Of a stretch of DNA of 64,000 nucleotides, positions 1-8,697 are shown one piece after another. How positions within the stretch are numbered: position 1 is the stretch's first letter; each line of letters begins with the position of its first letter. This DNA comes from Halorhodospira halochloris. GTDB lineage: Bacteria > Pseudomonadota > Gammaproteobacteria > Nitrococcales > Halorhodospiraceae. The notes below the pieces were generated by a model. That model was given only the letters and a program-made list of their open reading frames with translations. It made no database searches and was not told the origin of the DNA. The stretch spans positions 2,024,501 through 2,088,500 of the forward strand of contig NZ_AP017372.2 in the NCBI RefSeq assembly GCF_002356555.2. Direction: 5' to 3'. The position numbers and the translations under genes are program-made.

Positions 1-781
1 GTCCGGGGTAGTGAAAAGGCACAGGGCCATCGGCACGGGCATCGATGAATTGACGCACCGCTGGATATTCGGAACGCCGCAGCTGTTCAGGCGTGCCCTC
101 CGCGATCAGCCTACCCTCGGCCAGAAGGTAGACGTAATCAGCTATGGCCAGGGTCTCTTCGACATCATGGGAAACCAGAACGGAAGTTAGCCCAAGGATG
201 TCATTGAGCCTCCTTATCAAGTCAACTAGCACACCCATGGTAATGGGATCTTGACCGGCAAAGGGTTCATCGTACATAACCAGGACCGGATCCAAGGCAA
301 TCGCCCGTGCCATAGCAACTCGCCTAGCCATACCTCCAGAAAGTTCGCTAGGCATTAGGTTCTGCGCCCCGCGCAGGCCGACTGCCTCCAGCTTTAAAAG
401 CACCAAAGTACGCAGCAAAGGCTCCGGTAGCCGGGTGTGTTCGCGCACGGGAAAGGCGACATTCTCGAACACATTCAGGTGGGTGAACAGGGCCCCGCTC
501 TGGAAGAGAACCCCCATACGTCGACGTAACGCGTATAGCTCGCGGCGCTTTAGCTTAGGCACCTCAACGCCTGCAACCTCCACCAGGCCCTCAGTAGGAG
601 CGAGTTGCCCACCCAAAACCCGCAACATAGTAGTCTTGCCACTACCACTGGGGCCCATTATTGCAGTCACTTTGCCGCTGCGTATATCAACGTCAACGCC
701 GTCAAAAATCCACCGGGAGCCACGTCGCACCTTTAGACCACGCACTTTGGCAAAGATATCATTTGCTTCATCGACGGCCAT
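1..781 (-). CDS. mlaF: MlaF, ATP-binding protein of the Mla phospholipid transporter (3' end outside window)
   Basis: ATPase of the MlaFEDB inner-membrane ABC complex, which moves phospholipids between the outer and inner membranes to keep outer-membrane asymmetry. Translating the minus strand from ATG at 781 gives about 260 residues. They include Walker A GPSGSGKT at residues 43-50, the ABC signature ELSGGM, Walker B VLVMYDEP, and a switch histidine in LVSHDVEE. The reading frame runs off the left edge, so only the last few C-terminal residues are missing. It is divergent from kdsD, an arrangement often seen between mla and kds/lpt genes in gammaproteobacteria. Family assignment rests on these motifs and the context; the partner genes mlaE/D/C should lie to the left, outside the window. 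Confidence 0.88.
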   Translation of the reverse strand, partial: MAVDEANDIFAKVRGLKVRRGSRWIFDGVDVDIRSGKVTAIMGPSGSGKTTMLRVLGGQLAPTEGLVEVAGVEVPKLKRRELYALRRRMGVLFQSGALFTHLNVFENVAFPVREHTRLPEPLLRTLVLLKLEAVGLRGAQNLMPSELSGGMARRVAMARAIALDPVLVMYDEPFAGQDPITMGVLVDLIRRLNDILGLTSVLVSHDVEETLAIADYVYLLAEGRLIAEGTPEQLRRSEYPAVRQFIDARADGPVPFHYPG

Positions 782-1006
782 GGTTATTGTGCCTGTATTA
801 TAATCTGAACAATCTATCCGGATAGGGCTAAAAACCTCTTCGAGGACCAAGTATCCACTCAACTGACCATGCGGTCAAACTAGCGCAGGCCGGAGAAATA
901 CTGATAGCCTCGCAGGGATGACTCACGGATCCGCCAAAGCCGCAGTTGCGTGGCTTTACAGGTTGCTAGAAGATCTCCAAGAGCAAGCACTAAGGTGTCA
1001 AGAGAA
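782..1006. promoter_or_regulatory. Divergent intergenic region between mlaF and kdsD
   Basis: This gap of about 225 bp must hold the promoters for mlaF (leftward) and the kdsD-to-HPr run (rightward). The only clear element is a palindromic ATTATAAT at 797-804, which reads as a perfect -10 hexamer on both strands. It lies so close to the mlaF start that a minus-strand promoter here would give a very short leader, and I see no convincing -35 at 16-18 bp on either strand. A possible ribosome-binding sequence AAGGTG at 993-998 sits nine bases before the TTG proposed as the kdsD start. Confidence 0.3.
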
Positions 1007-2041
1007 TTGAACAACACCCTCTACCAAAGCAAGTCAGAGCACAACGACCAGGAACTTGCTGAGCACCAAGAGACAAATAAGCGTCTGCAGAGACTTGGCC
1101 AGGAGGTACTTAAGCTGGAAGCAAAGGCTGTCAACTCTTTGGCTGAACGCATCGGTGATAACTTCAGCAGAGCCTGCCGCCATATACTATCCTGCACTGG
1201 CAGGGTAATAGTCACCGGCATGGGTAAATCGGGGCATATAGGCTCTAAAATAGCAGCCACCCTAGCCAGCACCGGCACCCCGGCGTTTTTCGTCCACCCC
1301 GGCGAAGCTAGCCATGGCGATCTAGGCATGATAACCGGCGCCGATGTGGTGCTGGCTCTTTCCAACTCTGGCGAAACCCATGAACTCAACGCCATATTGC
1401 CCCGCTTAAGGCGTCTCGGCGTACCGCTTATCTCCCTTACCGGCAATCCGGATTCCACCCTGGCCCGCGAAGCCACAGTGCACATCGACATACAGGTGGA
1501 AAAGGAGGCATGCCCCTTGGGCTTAGCACCAACCTCTAGCACAACCGCGAGTCTAGCTATGGGCGATGCGCTAGCGATAGCCCTGCTTGATGCCCGCGGC
1601 TTTACTGCCGAGGACTTTGCCCGCTCCCACCCTGGCGGTCGCCTGGGTCGGCGACTTCTGCTGCACATTGAGGACGTCATGCAGACCGGCGACAAGGTTC
1701 CGCAAGTTACTCCCGGAACATTGCTGCGCGAGGCCTTGCTGGAGATAAGCCACAAAGGCTTAGGCATGACGGCTGTAGTGGACTCTACTCAACAAGTGCT
1801 CGGCATATTTACAGACGGTGACCTACGCCGCGCTTTAGATCAAGGCATTGATGTGCACACCACCGAGATTGCGACAGTAATGACCCAAGCTCCGCAAACG
1901 GCCCCGCCACACCTGCTCGCGGCCGAAGCCGCGGAGCGCATGGAGCGCCATCGTATCAACGCCCTGTTGATAACCGCTGAAGATGGCAGGCTGATAGGCG
2001 CATTGAACATGCATGACCTACTCCAGGCCGGTGTTGTATGA
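1007..2041 (+). CDS. kdsD: D-arabinose 5-phosphate isomerase
   Basis: Interconverts ribulose 5-phosphate and arabinose 5-phosphate, the first step to KDO for the LPS core. An N-terminal SIS domain contains the family motif GMGKSGHIG and the ALSNSGET substrate loop. The stretch KEACPLGLAPTSSTT is nearly identical to E. coli KdsD, and two CBS domains follow (IFTDGDLRR and a C-terminal MHDLLQAGVV end). The open frame extends up to a GTG at 950, which would make the protein about 35 residues longer than usual before the SIS domain. TTG at 1007 is preferred because AAGGTG lies upstream at good spacing, but GTG 995 and GTG 950 cannot be excluded. It overlaps kdsC by an ATGA junction, so the two are translationally coupled. 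Confidence 0.93.
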   Translation: MNNTLYQSKSEHNDQELAEHQETNKRLQRLGQEVLKLEAKAVNSLAERIGDNFSRACRHILSCTGRVIVTGMGKSGHIGSKIAATLASTGTPAFFVHPGEASHGDLGMITGADVVLALSNSGETHELNAILPRLRRLGVPLISLTGNPDSTLAREATVHIDIQVEKEACPLGLAPTSSTTASLAMGDALAIALLDARGFTAEDFARSHPGGRLGRRLLLHIEDVMQTGDKVPQVTPGTLLREALLEISHKGLGMTAVVDSTQQVLGIFTDGDLRRALDQGIDVHTTEIATVMTQAPQTAPPHLLAAEAAERMERHRINALLITAEDGRLIGALNMHDLLQAGVV

Positions 2042-2586
2042 GTAGAATAAGCACCACAAAGCTTGCTTATTGCACTCCCCCTAGTGAAGCCATTCTAAGT
2101 CTGGCGGCAAACGTCAAAACTGCGATATTTGATGTGGATGGCGTTCTAACTGATGGCACGGTTTATGTCGGCGAGGACGCCAAGCAGATGCTCGCGTTCC
2201 ATATCCATGATGGCAAGGGACTGCGCATGCTTATAGAGGCAGGGATAAACGTTGCCTGGGCGACTGCGCGCCGCGGCGACGCCGTCCTAGCCCGGGCGCA
2301 CGAACTCGGGGTTGAACTGGTTATGGATGGCTGCCGGAATAAGGCTCAAGCGGTGCACCAGGTAGCAGCTCAGTTCGGCCATGGGCCGAGTGCATGCTCT
2401 TATCTCGGTGACGATATTATCGACATCGCGGCAATAGAGGTTGTCGGTTTAGGGGCTGCGGTAGCTGATGCCCACCCTCAAGTAATCTCCTGTGCTGCTT
2501 GGACTACCCAGCACTCGGGAGGACGGGGCGCAGCCCGCGAATTGGCAGAACTGCTACTCCTTGCTCAGAACAAATTAAACTATTAA
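2038..2586 (+). CDS. kdsC: KDO 8-phosphate phosphatase
   Basis: HAD-superfamily phosphatase that removes phosphate from KDO-8-P before CMP activation. The HAD motif I DVDGVLTDG is present near residue 33, followed by the KdsC-typical FHIHDGKGLRML segment, the ATARRGDAV region and motif III/IV SYLGDDIIDI. At 182 residues it matches the family (about 170-190), with a short N-terminal extension. It starts at the ATGA overlap with kdsD and is followed 29 bp later by lptC. It is a small capless HAD that works as a tetramer in known relatives. Confidence 0.94.
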   Translation: MSRISTTKLAYCTPPSEAILSLAANVKTAIFDVDGVLTDGTVYVGEDAKQMLAFHIHDGKGLRMLIEAGINVAWATARRGDAVLARAHELGVELVMDGCRNKAQAVHQVAAQFGHGPSACSYLGDDIIDIAAIEVVGLGAAVADAHPQVISCAAWTTQHSGGRGAARELAELLLLAQNKLNY

Positions 2587-2615
2587 ACGTCCAGATCGCC
2601 TGAGGTGGCAGATAA

Positions 2616-3188
2616 GTGGCGCAGAGAATACTCTTCCCCATTGCGGTAGTTGTTTTGACTATCTTGGTTGGCATCTTCCTAACCCATGATGCCCCCGAAG
2701 AAGAGTTGCCCGCTGAACCCGAGGAAGTAGAGCGAGCTGACTACTTTCTGGCCGAATTCGCAATTCATCATCATGATGAACAAGGTAAAATGCGCTCCAT
2801 ATTGAGAGGTAAACAAGGCGAACATTTTCCCGTAAGTCAGACCATTCAGATTGACCAGCCGCATTGGCAGGCGGAGTCAACCGATGGCTCGATTTGGTTC
2901 GCAAACTCGCCGTTTGGCTCATTCAAACGCGACACCCAAGTCATAATTCTGCATGAAGACGTAGACATACGCCGCCAGGCAGATGAGCAGCGCCCACCCC
3001 TGGATATTGTCACCCGTGAACTGTTTATCAATATCGATAACCATCAAGCAATGACTGAAGAACGGGTAGTCGCCACCGATCCATGGGGCTCGGCAGAAGG
3101 CATTGGCATGACTCTGGACTACTATCGCGACAGGCTGCAGTTGCACAACCAGGCGAAAGGACGCTATGAGACTAAACAAGGCGAGTAA
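2616..3188 (+). CDS. lptC: LptC, LPS export system protein
   Basis: Bitopic inner-membrane protein that passes LPS from the LptB2FG extractor to periplasmic LptA. It begins with GTG, preceded by TGAGGTGG at good distance. Residues about 5-22 form a hydrophobic anchor (LFPIAVVVLTILVGIFL), then a periplasmic jellyroll domain with beta-rich segments such as WFANSPFG and REL-FINIDNHQAMTEE, typical of the LptC/YrbK family. Length of 190 residues equals the family norm. The end overlaps the start of lptA by 23 bp, as expected in the kdsC-lptC-lptA-lptB cluster. Confidence 0.9.
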   Translation: MAQRILFPIAVVVLTILVGIFLTHDAPEEELPAEPEEVERADYFLAEFAIHHHDEQGKMRSILRGKQGEHFPVSQTIQIDQPHWQAESTDGSIWFANSPFGSFKRDTQVIILHEDVDIRRQADEQRPPLDIVTRELFINIDNHQAMTEERVVATDPWGSAEGIGMTLDYYRDRLQLHNQAKGRYETKQGE

Positions 3189-3678
3189 ATATTTATATAC
3201 AGCACTGATTCTCTGTCATTGCGCTCTGTCGCTGGCCAGTGATTCGCAGCCCCGCCCACCGATAGAGGTTGAAGCTGACCGAGTCGACATGGATGCCAAG
3301 AGCGGAATTAGTATATACCAAGGCAACGCTGTAATGACCCATGGCGAGATGAGGATAAGCGGTGATCGCATAGAGATACACACCACCGAAGAGGGTGAAC
3401 TAAAGCACCTAATCGTTATCGGCCAACCAGCCCGATACCGCGATCTACCCGAGGGAGAAGAACAGGAAGTGCGCGCTAAAGCGAGTCGTATGGAATATTA
3501 TGTATCTGGCCCGGAACGGGCGTTATTTTTCGGTGATGCCCTTTTTTGGCAAGGGCAAGACTCGCTAAGCGGCGACAGCGTATTCGTTAATCTCGAAACC
3601 CAGGCTGTTAAAGCCCAAGGCAATGATGACCAACGAGCCCGAGCAATCATCTACCCTGGCCAACGTGAGGAGCGCTGA
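3166..3678 (+). CDS. lptA: LptA, periplasmic LPS-binding bridge protein
   Basis: Periplasmic component that polymerises into the LPS bridge between LptC and LptD. The 170-residue protein has a signal peptide (hydrophobic YTALILCHCALSLAS, cleavage near residue 25). The OstA/LptA beta-jellyroll follows, with recognisable IEVEADRVDMDAKSGISIYQ and GNAVMTHGEMRISGDRI segments. It overlaps lptC at its start and is followed three bases after its stop by lptB. A C-terminal GDSVFVNLET repeat is typical of the fold. Confidence 0.92.
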   Translation: MRLNKASKYLYTALILCHCALSLASDSQPRPPIEVEADRVDMDAKSGISIYQGNAVMTHGEMRISGDRIEIHTTEEGELKHLIVIGQPARYRDLPEGEEQEVRAKASRMEYYVSGPERALFFGDALFWQGQDSLSGDSVFVNLETQAVKAQGNDDQRARAIIYPGQREER

Positions 3679-3681
3679 GCT

Positions 3682-4407
3682 GTGGCGACCTTGAAGGCGG
3701 AGGGACTATACAAGAGCTATCGGGGCCGGGCTATCGTTAGTGATGCCAACCTAGAGGTCGCTAAGGGTGAGATAGTCGGCCTACTCGGCCCTAACGGGGC
3801 CGGCAAAACAACTTGCTTTTACATGGTGGTTGGCCTGGTTAAGGCTGACGCTGGTAGCATAACCCTTAACCAGGCAGATTTAACCGAGCTACCCATTCAT
3901 GCTAGGGCCAAAGCTGGTATCGGCTATCTCCCGCAGGAGCCATCAGTATTTCGTAAACTAAGCGTCGCAGACAACCTCAACGCCATTTTGCAGCTGCGCT
4001 CAGATCTCAGCCGAGCCGAGCGCAAAAGTGCAGCAGAAGAGCTGCTAGAAGACTTTGGCGTAAATCACGTTCGCGATTCTATGGGAATTTCTCTGTCTGG
4101 AGGGGAAAGGCGTCGGGTTGAGATTGCCAGAGCCCTTGCCGCTAATCCGCAATTTATTTTATTGGATGAACCCTTCGCCGGAGTCGACCCAATATCGGTT
4201 GGCGACATTCAACGGATAGTTCGCCGGTTAGCCGATCGCGGCATCGGTGTTCTCATTACCGACCACAACGTACGCGAAACCCTGGGCATTGTTCAGAGGG
4301 CATATATCCTTAGCGACGGCCGGGTCTTAGCTGCAGGAAACGCCCAAGAAATCCTCGCTGACCCTAAAGTAAGGGAGGTCTATCTGGGTGAGGATTTTAG
4401 CTTATGA
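3682..4407 (+). CDS. lptB: LptB, ATPase of the LPS export ABC transporter
   Basis: Cytoplasmic ATPase that drives LPS extraction with LptF and LptG (not in this window). Starts with GTG. Walker A is GPNGAGKTT (residues about 36-44), the Q-loop is [14 protein letters not shown] (characteristic of LptB), the signature is SLSGGERRR, Walker B is [13 protein letters not shown], and the switch histidine is in [11 protein letters not shown]. All are intact, and the 241-residue length matches E. coli LptB. It closes the LPS block; rpoN begins 55 bp downstream, the usual gammaproteobacterial order. Confidence 0.96.
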   Translation: MATLKAEGLYKSYRGRAIVSDANLEVAKGEIVGLLGPNGAGKTTCFYMVVGLVKADAGSITLNQADLTELPIHARAKAGIGYLPQEPSVFRKLSVADNLNAILQLRSDLSRAERKSAAEELLEDFGVNHVRDSMGISLSGGERRRVEIARALAANPQFILLDEPFAGVDPISVGDIQRIVRRLADRGIGVLITDHNVRETLGIVQRAYILSDGRVLAAGNAQEILADPKVREVYLGEDFSL

Positions 4408-4462
4408 TAAGCTTTAGTGTAGTACTGTTTGAAAATTTAACCACCACTGTAAAGAATTTGAT

Positions 4463-5935
4463 ATGAAGCAAACGCTTCAGCTAAGAGTGGGCCAACAGCT
4501 GGCCATGACGCCTCAGTTACAGCAGGCCATTCGGCTGCTGCAGCTGTCTAGTCTCGAATTGCATAACGAAATCCAGCAGGCGCTGGAATCCAATCTAATG
4601 CTGGAGACTGATGAGGGCGAAGAGACAAGCGTTGCAGACAAGTCAAATCAGGATCAAAACGCGGAAGAGCAACCTAGCGGTGAGGCAATACCCGACGAAC
4701 TACCCTTGGATACCAGCTGGGAAGATATTTATGACGCCAGCTACGCCTGCGCATCCCCAGGAGCTGATTCAGCCACAGACATCTTAGAGAATCGCAGCTC
4801 CAACCCCCAGGGACTGATAGAGCATTTGCTCTGGCAAGTGGAGATGGAGGACCTTACCGAGAGTGAACGTTTAGTTGCCGAGATCATTGTTGATTCTATT
4901 GATGAGGACGGCTACCTCCAGTCAAGTGTTGAAGAGATACACGGCCAGCTTCCGACAAGCATCCATTTCAGCCCTAGCGATGTGGAGTCTATCCTTGCCC
5001 GTATCCAGCGCTTGGATCCGCATGGCATAGCCGCTCGATCACCTGCAGAGGCACTTTTTATTCAGCTTGAGCAACTCCCCGAAACCACACCTTGGCGAGG
5101 GGAAGCGATGGAAATAGTCCTCAACCACTTGGAACGAGTCGCCGAGCAGCGCTATGACGAGATACAAGCCGAGCTAGGCTTGAGTGGCTCGGCTGTTGAC
5201 GAAACACTCGAACTGATCAGGAGCCTCGATCCTCGGCCGGGTCAACAACTGAGCAACTCTGCACCAGAGTACATCATTCCTGACGTTACCGTATTCCGCC
5301 AGGACGGCGCTTGGCATGTTGAACTCAATCGCGAGATGACGCCTACTCTACGGATCAACCCCTACTACGCCAGTCTCGTTAAACGCGGCGATACTAGTGC
5401 CGATAATCACTGTTTACGGACCCACCTCCAGGAGGCTCGCTGGTTGTTAAAGAGCTTGCAAAGCCGCAATGAGACGCTGCTTAAGGTGGCCAGCGCCATC
5501 GTCGATCGGCAAAGAGAGTTCATGGACCACGGCGAGGAGGCCATGCAGCCTCTGGTATTGCGCGAGATAGCCGAGACAATTGACATGCATGAGTCTACAA
5601 TATCGCGGATAACAACCAACAAATACATGTACACACCACGTGGGACGTATGAGTTCAAGTACTTTTTTTCCAGTCACGTAAGCACCACAGATGGAGGTGA
5701 GGCATCTGCTACTGCCATCCGGGCACGAATAAAACGCTTGATAAGCGCTGAAGAGACCAGCAAACCGCTTAGTGACAGCGCCATCGCTGAATCTCTCAGG
5801 GATGAGGGCATCAAGGTAGCACGTAGGACCGTAGCCAAGTATCGTGAATCTTTGGGCATTGCCTCGTCTTCGCAACGCAAAGTCAAACAAAGAGGCTACG
5901 GCAATAAGACGCAAGCTGCAGAACTTCGCAAATGA
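4463..5935 (+). CDS. rpoN: RNA polymerase sigma-54 factor
   Basis: Alternative sigma factor for -24/-12 promoters, dependent on AAA+ activators. The glutamine/leucine-rich region I (TPQLQQAIRLLQLSSLEL, residues about 17-34) is followed by an acidic region II (about 45-110), the core-binding domain, the HTH domain (IAETIDMHESTISRITTNK) and the C-terminal RpoN box ARRTVAKYRE that reads the -24 element. At 490 residues it is complete. Location directly after lptB and before hpf/ptsN is conserved in proteobacteria and ties sigma-54 to the nitrogen-PTS genes that follow. Confidence 0.97.
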   Translation: MKQTLQLRVGQQLAMTPQLQQAIRLLQLSSLELHNEIQQALESNLMLETDEGEETSVADKSNQDQNAEEQPSGEAIPDELPLDTSWEDIYDASYACASPGADSATDILENRSSNPQGLIEHLLWQVEMEDLTESERLVAEIIVDSIDEDGYLQSSVEEIHGQLPTSIHFSPSDVESILARIQRLDPHGIAARSPAEALFIQLEQLPETTPWRGEAMEIVLNHLERVAEQRYDEIQAELGLSGSAVDETLELIRSLDPRPGQQLSNSAPEYIIPDVTVFRQDGAWHVELNREMTPTLRINPYYASLVKRGDTSADNHCLRTHLQEARWLLKSLQSRNETLLKVASAIVDRQREFMDHGEEAMQPLVLREIAETIDMHESTISRITTNKYMYTPRGTYEFKYFFSSHVSTTDGGEASATAIRARIKRLISAEETSKPLSDSAIAESLRDEGIKVARRTVAKYRESLGIASSSQRKVKQRGYGNKTQAAELRK

Positions 5936-5947
5936 AGGATCCAAGCC

Positions 5948-6295
5948 ATGCAAATCAAACTCAGCGGTCACCATATAGAGATTACCGACTCCTTACGCGA
6001 CTATGTAAATGACAAGATGAGCAGGCTACAGCGTCACTTTGACAATTTGATTGACACTGAAGTCATACTATCTGTTGAAAAATTGCAACAGAAAGCGGAG
6101 GCTAATATACAGCTCGGCAGTGGTGGAGGCAGGGTATTTGCAAATGCAGTCTCTAATGATATGTACGCAGCAATCGATGCGCTGATCGACAAACTGGATC
6201 GGCAGATAAAGAAACAGAAGGATAAAGCGGTAGACAAGAAACGTCAGGGCACGTCCTTAAAGTCGAGCCAGCACGAAGACTCGCTCGGGACGTAG
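5948..6295 (+). CDS. hpf: Ribosome hibernation promoting factor, short form
   Basis: Binds the 30S decoding region in stationary phase and promotes 100S ribosome dimers. The 115-residue protein has the S30AE fold, starting MQIKLSGHHIEITDSLRDYV and containing the YAAIDALIDKLDRQIKKQKDK helix. There is no C-terminal dimerisation domain, so it is the short gammaproteobacterial type, with an extra polar tail of about 18 residues. It lies 12 bp after rpoN, with ptsN 27 bp downstream. Confidence 0.94.
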   Translation: MQIKLSGHHIEITDSLRDYVNDKMSRLQRHFDNLIDTEVILSVEKLQQKAEANIQLGSGGGRVFANAVSNDMYAAIDALIDKLDRQIKKQKDKAVDKKRQGTSLKSSQHEDSLGT

Positions 6296-6322
6296 TTAAG
6301 CTAACTAGCTTACGGACGACAT

Positions 6323-6793
6323 ATGGACATCGAGCAACTGATTTCCCCAGAACGGGTCCGCTGCGTTAGTGAGGCCAAGGACAAAGAGCAGGTCCTGTCT
6401 TATGTTGGCCAGCTTATAGGCGAAGCCGAAGATCGTCTAACTGGTGATGAGATCTGTAAACGCCTAATGGCCCGTGAACGCCTTGGCAGTACCGGGCTGG
6501 GGCATGGCGTCGCCCTGCCTCACGCCCGCCTTGAGGGTATTGATAAGGCCATTGGCGCCTTCATACGGCTCGACCAAGGGATAGACTTCCACGCCTTTGA
6601 TAGAGCCCCGGTGGACATCCTCTTTGCTCTAGTAGTTCCGGAGCATTTCACTGACGAACACCTGCAGATACTGGCCGCCTTGGCGGAAATGTTTAGTGAT
6701 CCAGAGCTATGCGAAAAGCTGCGCAGCCCCAGTAGCGATGATAGCTTGCATGAAATACTCCGGGGATGGCGTCCGTCGTCAGATTCAACATGA
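6323..6793 (+). CDS. ptsN: PTS IIA-like nitrogen regulatory protein (EIIA-Ntr)
   Basis: Regulatory phosphocarrier of the nitrogen PTS; its phosphorylation state controls potassium transport and nitrogen/carbon responses in relatives. The EIIA fructose/mannitol domain is complete, with phospho-accepting histidine in GHGVALPHAR (about residue 67) and the downstream VDILFALVVPE motif. Length of 156 residues is normal. It overlaps the proposed hprK start in an ATGA junction at 6790-6793. The cognate EI-Ntr (PtsP) is not in this window. Confidence 0.94.
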   Translation: MDIEQLISPERVRCVSEAKDKEQVLSYVGQLIGEAEDRLTGDEICKRLMARERLGSTGLGHGVALPHARLEGIDKAIGAFIRLDQGIDFHAFDRAPVDILFALVVPEHFTDEHLQILAALAEMFSDPELCEKLRSPSSDDSLHEILRGWRPSSDST

Positions 6794-7455
6794 GTCTTTC
6801 AAAATCAAACGATGGCACTATAATCCCCGGTGTGCTGATGCATATCAATGGCCGGGGAGTTCTGCTCCGGGGGCCTAGTGGGGTTGGCAAGAGCGACTGC
6901 GCCCTGGCAATGATTCAACGCGGCCATCTTCTTGTAGCAGATGATGCCGTGCTGATTAAACAACAGGACAGTCAGCTGATAGGATCATGCCCGCAGATCG
7001 GGTTTGGGCTAATACACCTGCGCGACTTAGGGATAGTAGACATAAGAGAAATCTACGGCGCACAGTCTCTATCCCGCAGCAGCAGGATAGATCTGCAAGT
7101 CACACTAACTAGGAATGCAGGCAGTAATTGCCCAATTTCACTAATCAAGGGGCGCCGTCATAGCGCTAATTACTGCGGCACTATTATCCCCGCACTGAAG
7201 CTGACCGCTGTAGAGCAACGGCCATTAGCGGAACTCATTGAAATCGCAGTAGCACAGCTAAACTCAACCAGCGAAAAACTATCACACCAAGACATTCCAA
7301 ACCGTATTACTTACCAAGAGAGTCTTGTTAATACGGACTCTCCCCCATTTGACGGTGCTGGTGAAGATCAAAATACGGCTTATACCCCGATAAACAACCG
7401 TACTTCTCGGCTATCACGCGCAGCAGAGGAGGTGGCGTGGCCGAAATCAGGTTAA
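6790..7455 (+). CDS. hprK: HPr kinase/phosphorylase, short form lacking the N-terminal domain
   Basis: Phosphorylates and dephosphorylates the regulatory serine of HPr. Only the catalytic domain is present. The P-loop is GPSGVGKS (about residues 27-34 from ATG 6790), then GHLLVADD and the HprK signature region LRDLGIVDIREIYG. The usual N-terminal domain of about 130 residues of classical HprK is missing, so the protein resembles the short alphaproteobacterial type. However, it carries a polar C-terminal tail of about 65 residues that I do not recognise. ATG 6790 is chosen because it forms an ATGA overlap with ptsN; ATG 6766 is an alternative. The end overlaps rapZ by 19 bp. Confidence 0.82.
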   Translation: MSLSKSNDGTIIPGVLMHINGRGVLLRGPSGVGKSDCALAMIQRGHLLVADDAVLIKQQDSQLIGSCPQIGFGLIHLRDLGIVDIREIYGAQSLSRSSRIDLQVTLTRNAGSNCPISLIKGRRHSANYCGTIIPALKLTAVEQRPLAELIEIAVAQLNSTSEKLSHQDIPNRITYQESLVNTDSPPFDGAGEDQNTAYTPINNRTSRLSRAAEEVAWPKSG

Positions 7456-8300
7456 TCGTCGTCAGCGGCCTGTCTGGATCCGGCAAGAGCGTTGCCCTAA
7501 ACACCCTTGAGGATGCTGGATTTTACTGCATCGATAATTTGCCAGTAAATTTAATCGCTGACTTCGCCCTCTTTGCCAAAAAAAACCATCAAAGGATTGG
7601 TAGCAAATTTGCGGTGGGCATAGATGCCCGCAACCCTAAAGAAGATCTTGTCAACCTGCCGCAAACTATAGAATACCTGCAGCAAACTGGCATAACCACG
7701 GAAGCCATCTTTCTTTATGCCGATGATTATATTTTGATGCGTCGCTACAGTGAAACACGCCGGCGTCACCCGTTGGCTCAAGATGGCAGACCGCTCAGTG
7801 ACTCGTTAAAAGACGAAAAGGCGGTATTAGAACCATTGCGCGAACGCGCTGATTGGACTATAGACACCTCAAGGACTAGTGTTCACGATCTAAGATCACT
7901 GGTTTATGAAAGGCTCGGAGGCGACCGCCCTACACTCGCGATATTGGTTCAGTCTTTCGGTTTTAAACATGGAATCCCGACCGATGCCGACTATGTCTTT
8001 GACGCGCGCTGCCTACCTAATCCGCACTGGGTACCGGAGCTAAGGGCTAGTACCGGGCAGCACGTCGGGGTTTGTGACTTTTTAGAAAACCACCCGGAGA
8101 CCGAGACTCTATACAATCAGATATTGGGTATAATAGCTTACTGGTTACCAACTTATAAGGAATCAGGAAGGAGCTACTTGACCGTGGCAATAGGTTGTAC
8201 TGGCGGTCAACACAGATCCGTATATTTAGCAGAAAGGCTTGCCAACGACTTGGCTGAACAGTGCAGTCGGCTAACCTTACGCCACAGGGAACTTCCATGA
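7437..8300 (+). CDS. rapZ: RapZ, RNase adapter protein / nucleotide-binding protein
   Basis: In E. coli RapZ delivers the sRNA GlmZ to RNase E and so sets GlmS level for amino-sugar synthesis. Walker A GLSGSGKS lies at residues about 10-17. The family-typical GFYCIDNLPVNL, the RRRHPLA motif and the C-terminal AIGCTGGQHRSVYL phosphate-binding loop are intact, and the length is 287 (E. coli 284). It starts with GTG, four or five bases after a strong AGGAGG. Whether a GlmZ-type sRNA exists in this organism cannot be seen here. It overlaps the next gene by ATGA. Confidence 0.95.
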   Translation: MAEIRLIVVSGLSGSGKSVALNTLEDAGFYCIDNLPVNLIADFALFAKKNHQRIGSKFAVGIDARNPKEDLVNLPQTIEYLQQTGITTEAIFLYADDYILMRRYSETRRRHPLAQDGRPLSDSLKDEKAVLEPLRERADWTIDTSRTSVHDLRSLVYERLGGDRPTLAILVQSFGFKHGIPTDADYVFDARCLPNPHWVPELRASTGQHVGVCDFLENHPETETLYNQILGIIAYWLPTYKESGRSYLTVAIGCTGGQHRSVYLAERLANDLAEQCSRLTLRHRELP

Positions 8301-8686
8301 GCGTAGGATTGCTCCTGATAACTCACCAAAGGATAGGCCAGGAGCTATTACAGATTGCTTCCCAAACTCTAGGTGTGTGCCCGCTACAAACCAAAGCTCT
8401 GGGCGTTTATTTTGAAGATGAGCCACATAAGATGGCCCACAAAGCCGAAGAAATGATAAAAGATCTCGACAGCGGCTCGGGGGTGCTTATTTTATCCGAT
8501 GCCTACGGCTCAACCCCGGCCAACATAGCCGTATCAGCCGCTAAGAACAAGACCACAAGGTTGGTTACAGGAGTAAACCTGCCGATGCTCTTGCGCATCT
8601 TCAACTACCACGAAAGCTCTCTTGATGAACTTACCGAAGCTGCTTTTAAAGGTGGGCGCGACGGCATCGTATCACCAACCACCTAG
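8297..8686 (+). CDS. PTS EIIA component, mannose/sorbose family
   Basis: Phosphocarrier of the EIIA-Man fold. From ATG 8297, the ATGA overlap with rapZ, it has 129 residues. The phospho-accepting histidine is in LLLITHQRIG (residue 10), and the typical SGVLILSDAYGSTPANIA segment follows. The longer frame from 8261 would extend into rapZ and has no ribosome-binding sequence, whereas CAGGGA lies just before 8297. No EIIB/C/D genes are present, so a regulatory role rather than sugar transport is likely, as in other proteobacteria with this rapZ-EIIA-HPr order. Confidence 0.88.
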   Translation: MSVGLLLITHQRIGQELLQIASQTLGVCPLQTKALGVYFEDEPHKMAHKAEEMIKDLDSGSGVLILSDAYGSTPANIAVSAAKNKTTRLVTGVNLPMLLRIFNYHESSLDELTEAAFKGGRDGIVSPTT

Positions 8687-8697
8687 GAGCAGCATGG

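Noticed and set aside
1021-1767. Long open frame on the minus strand inside kdsD (248 codons)
   Set aside because: Fully antisense to a clearly conserved gene, serine/arginine-rich composition typical of a shadow frame, and no ribosome-binding sequence.
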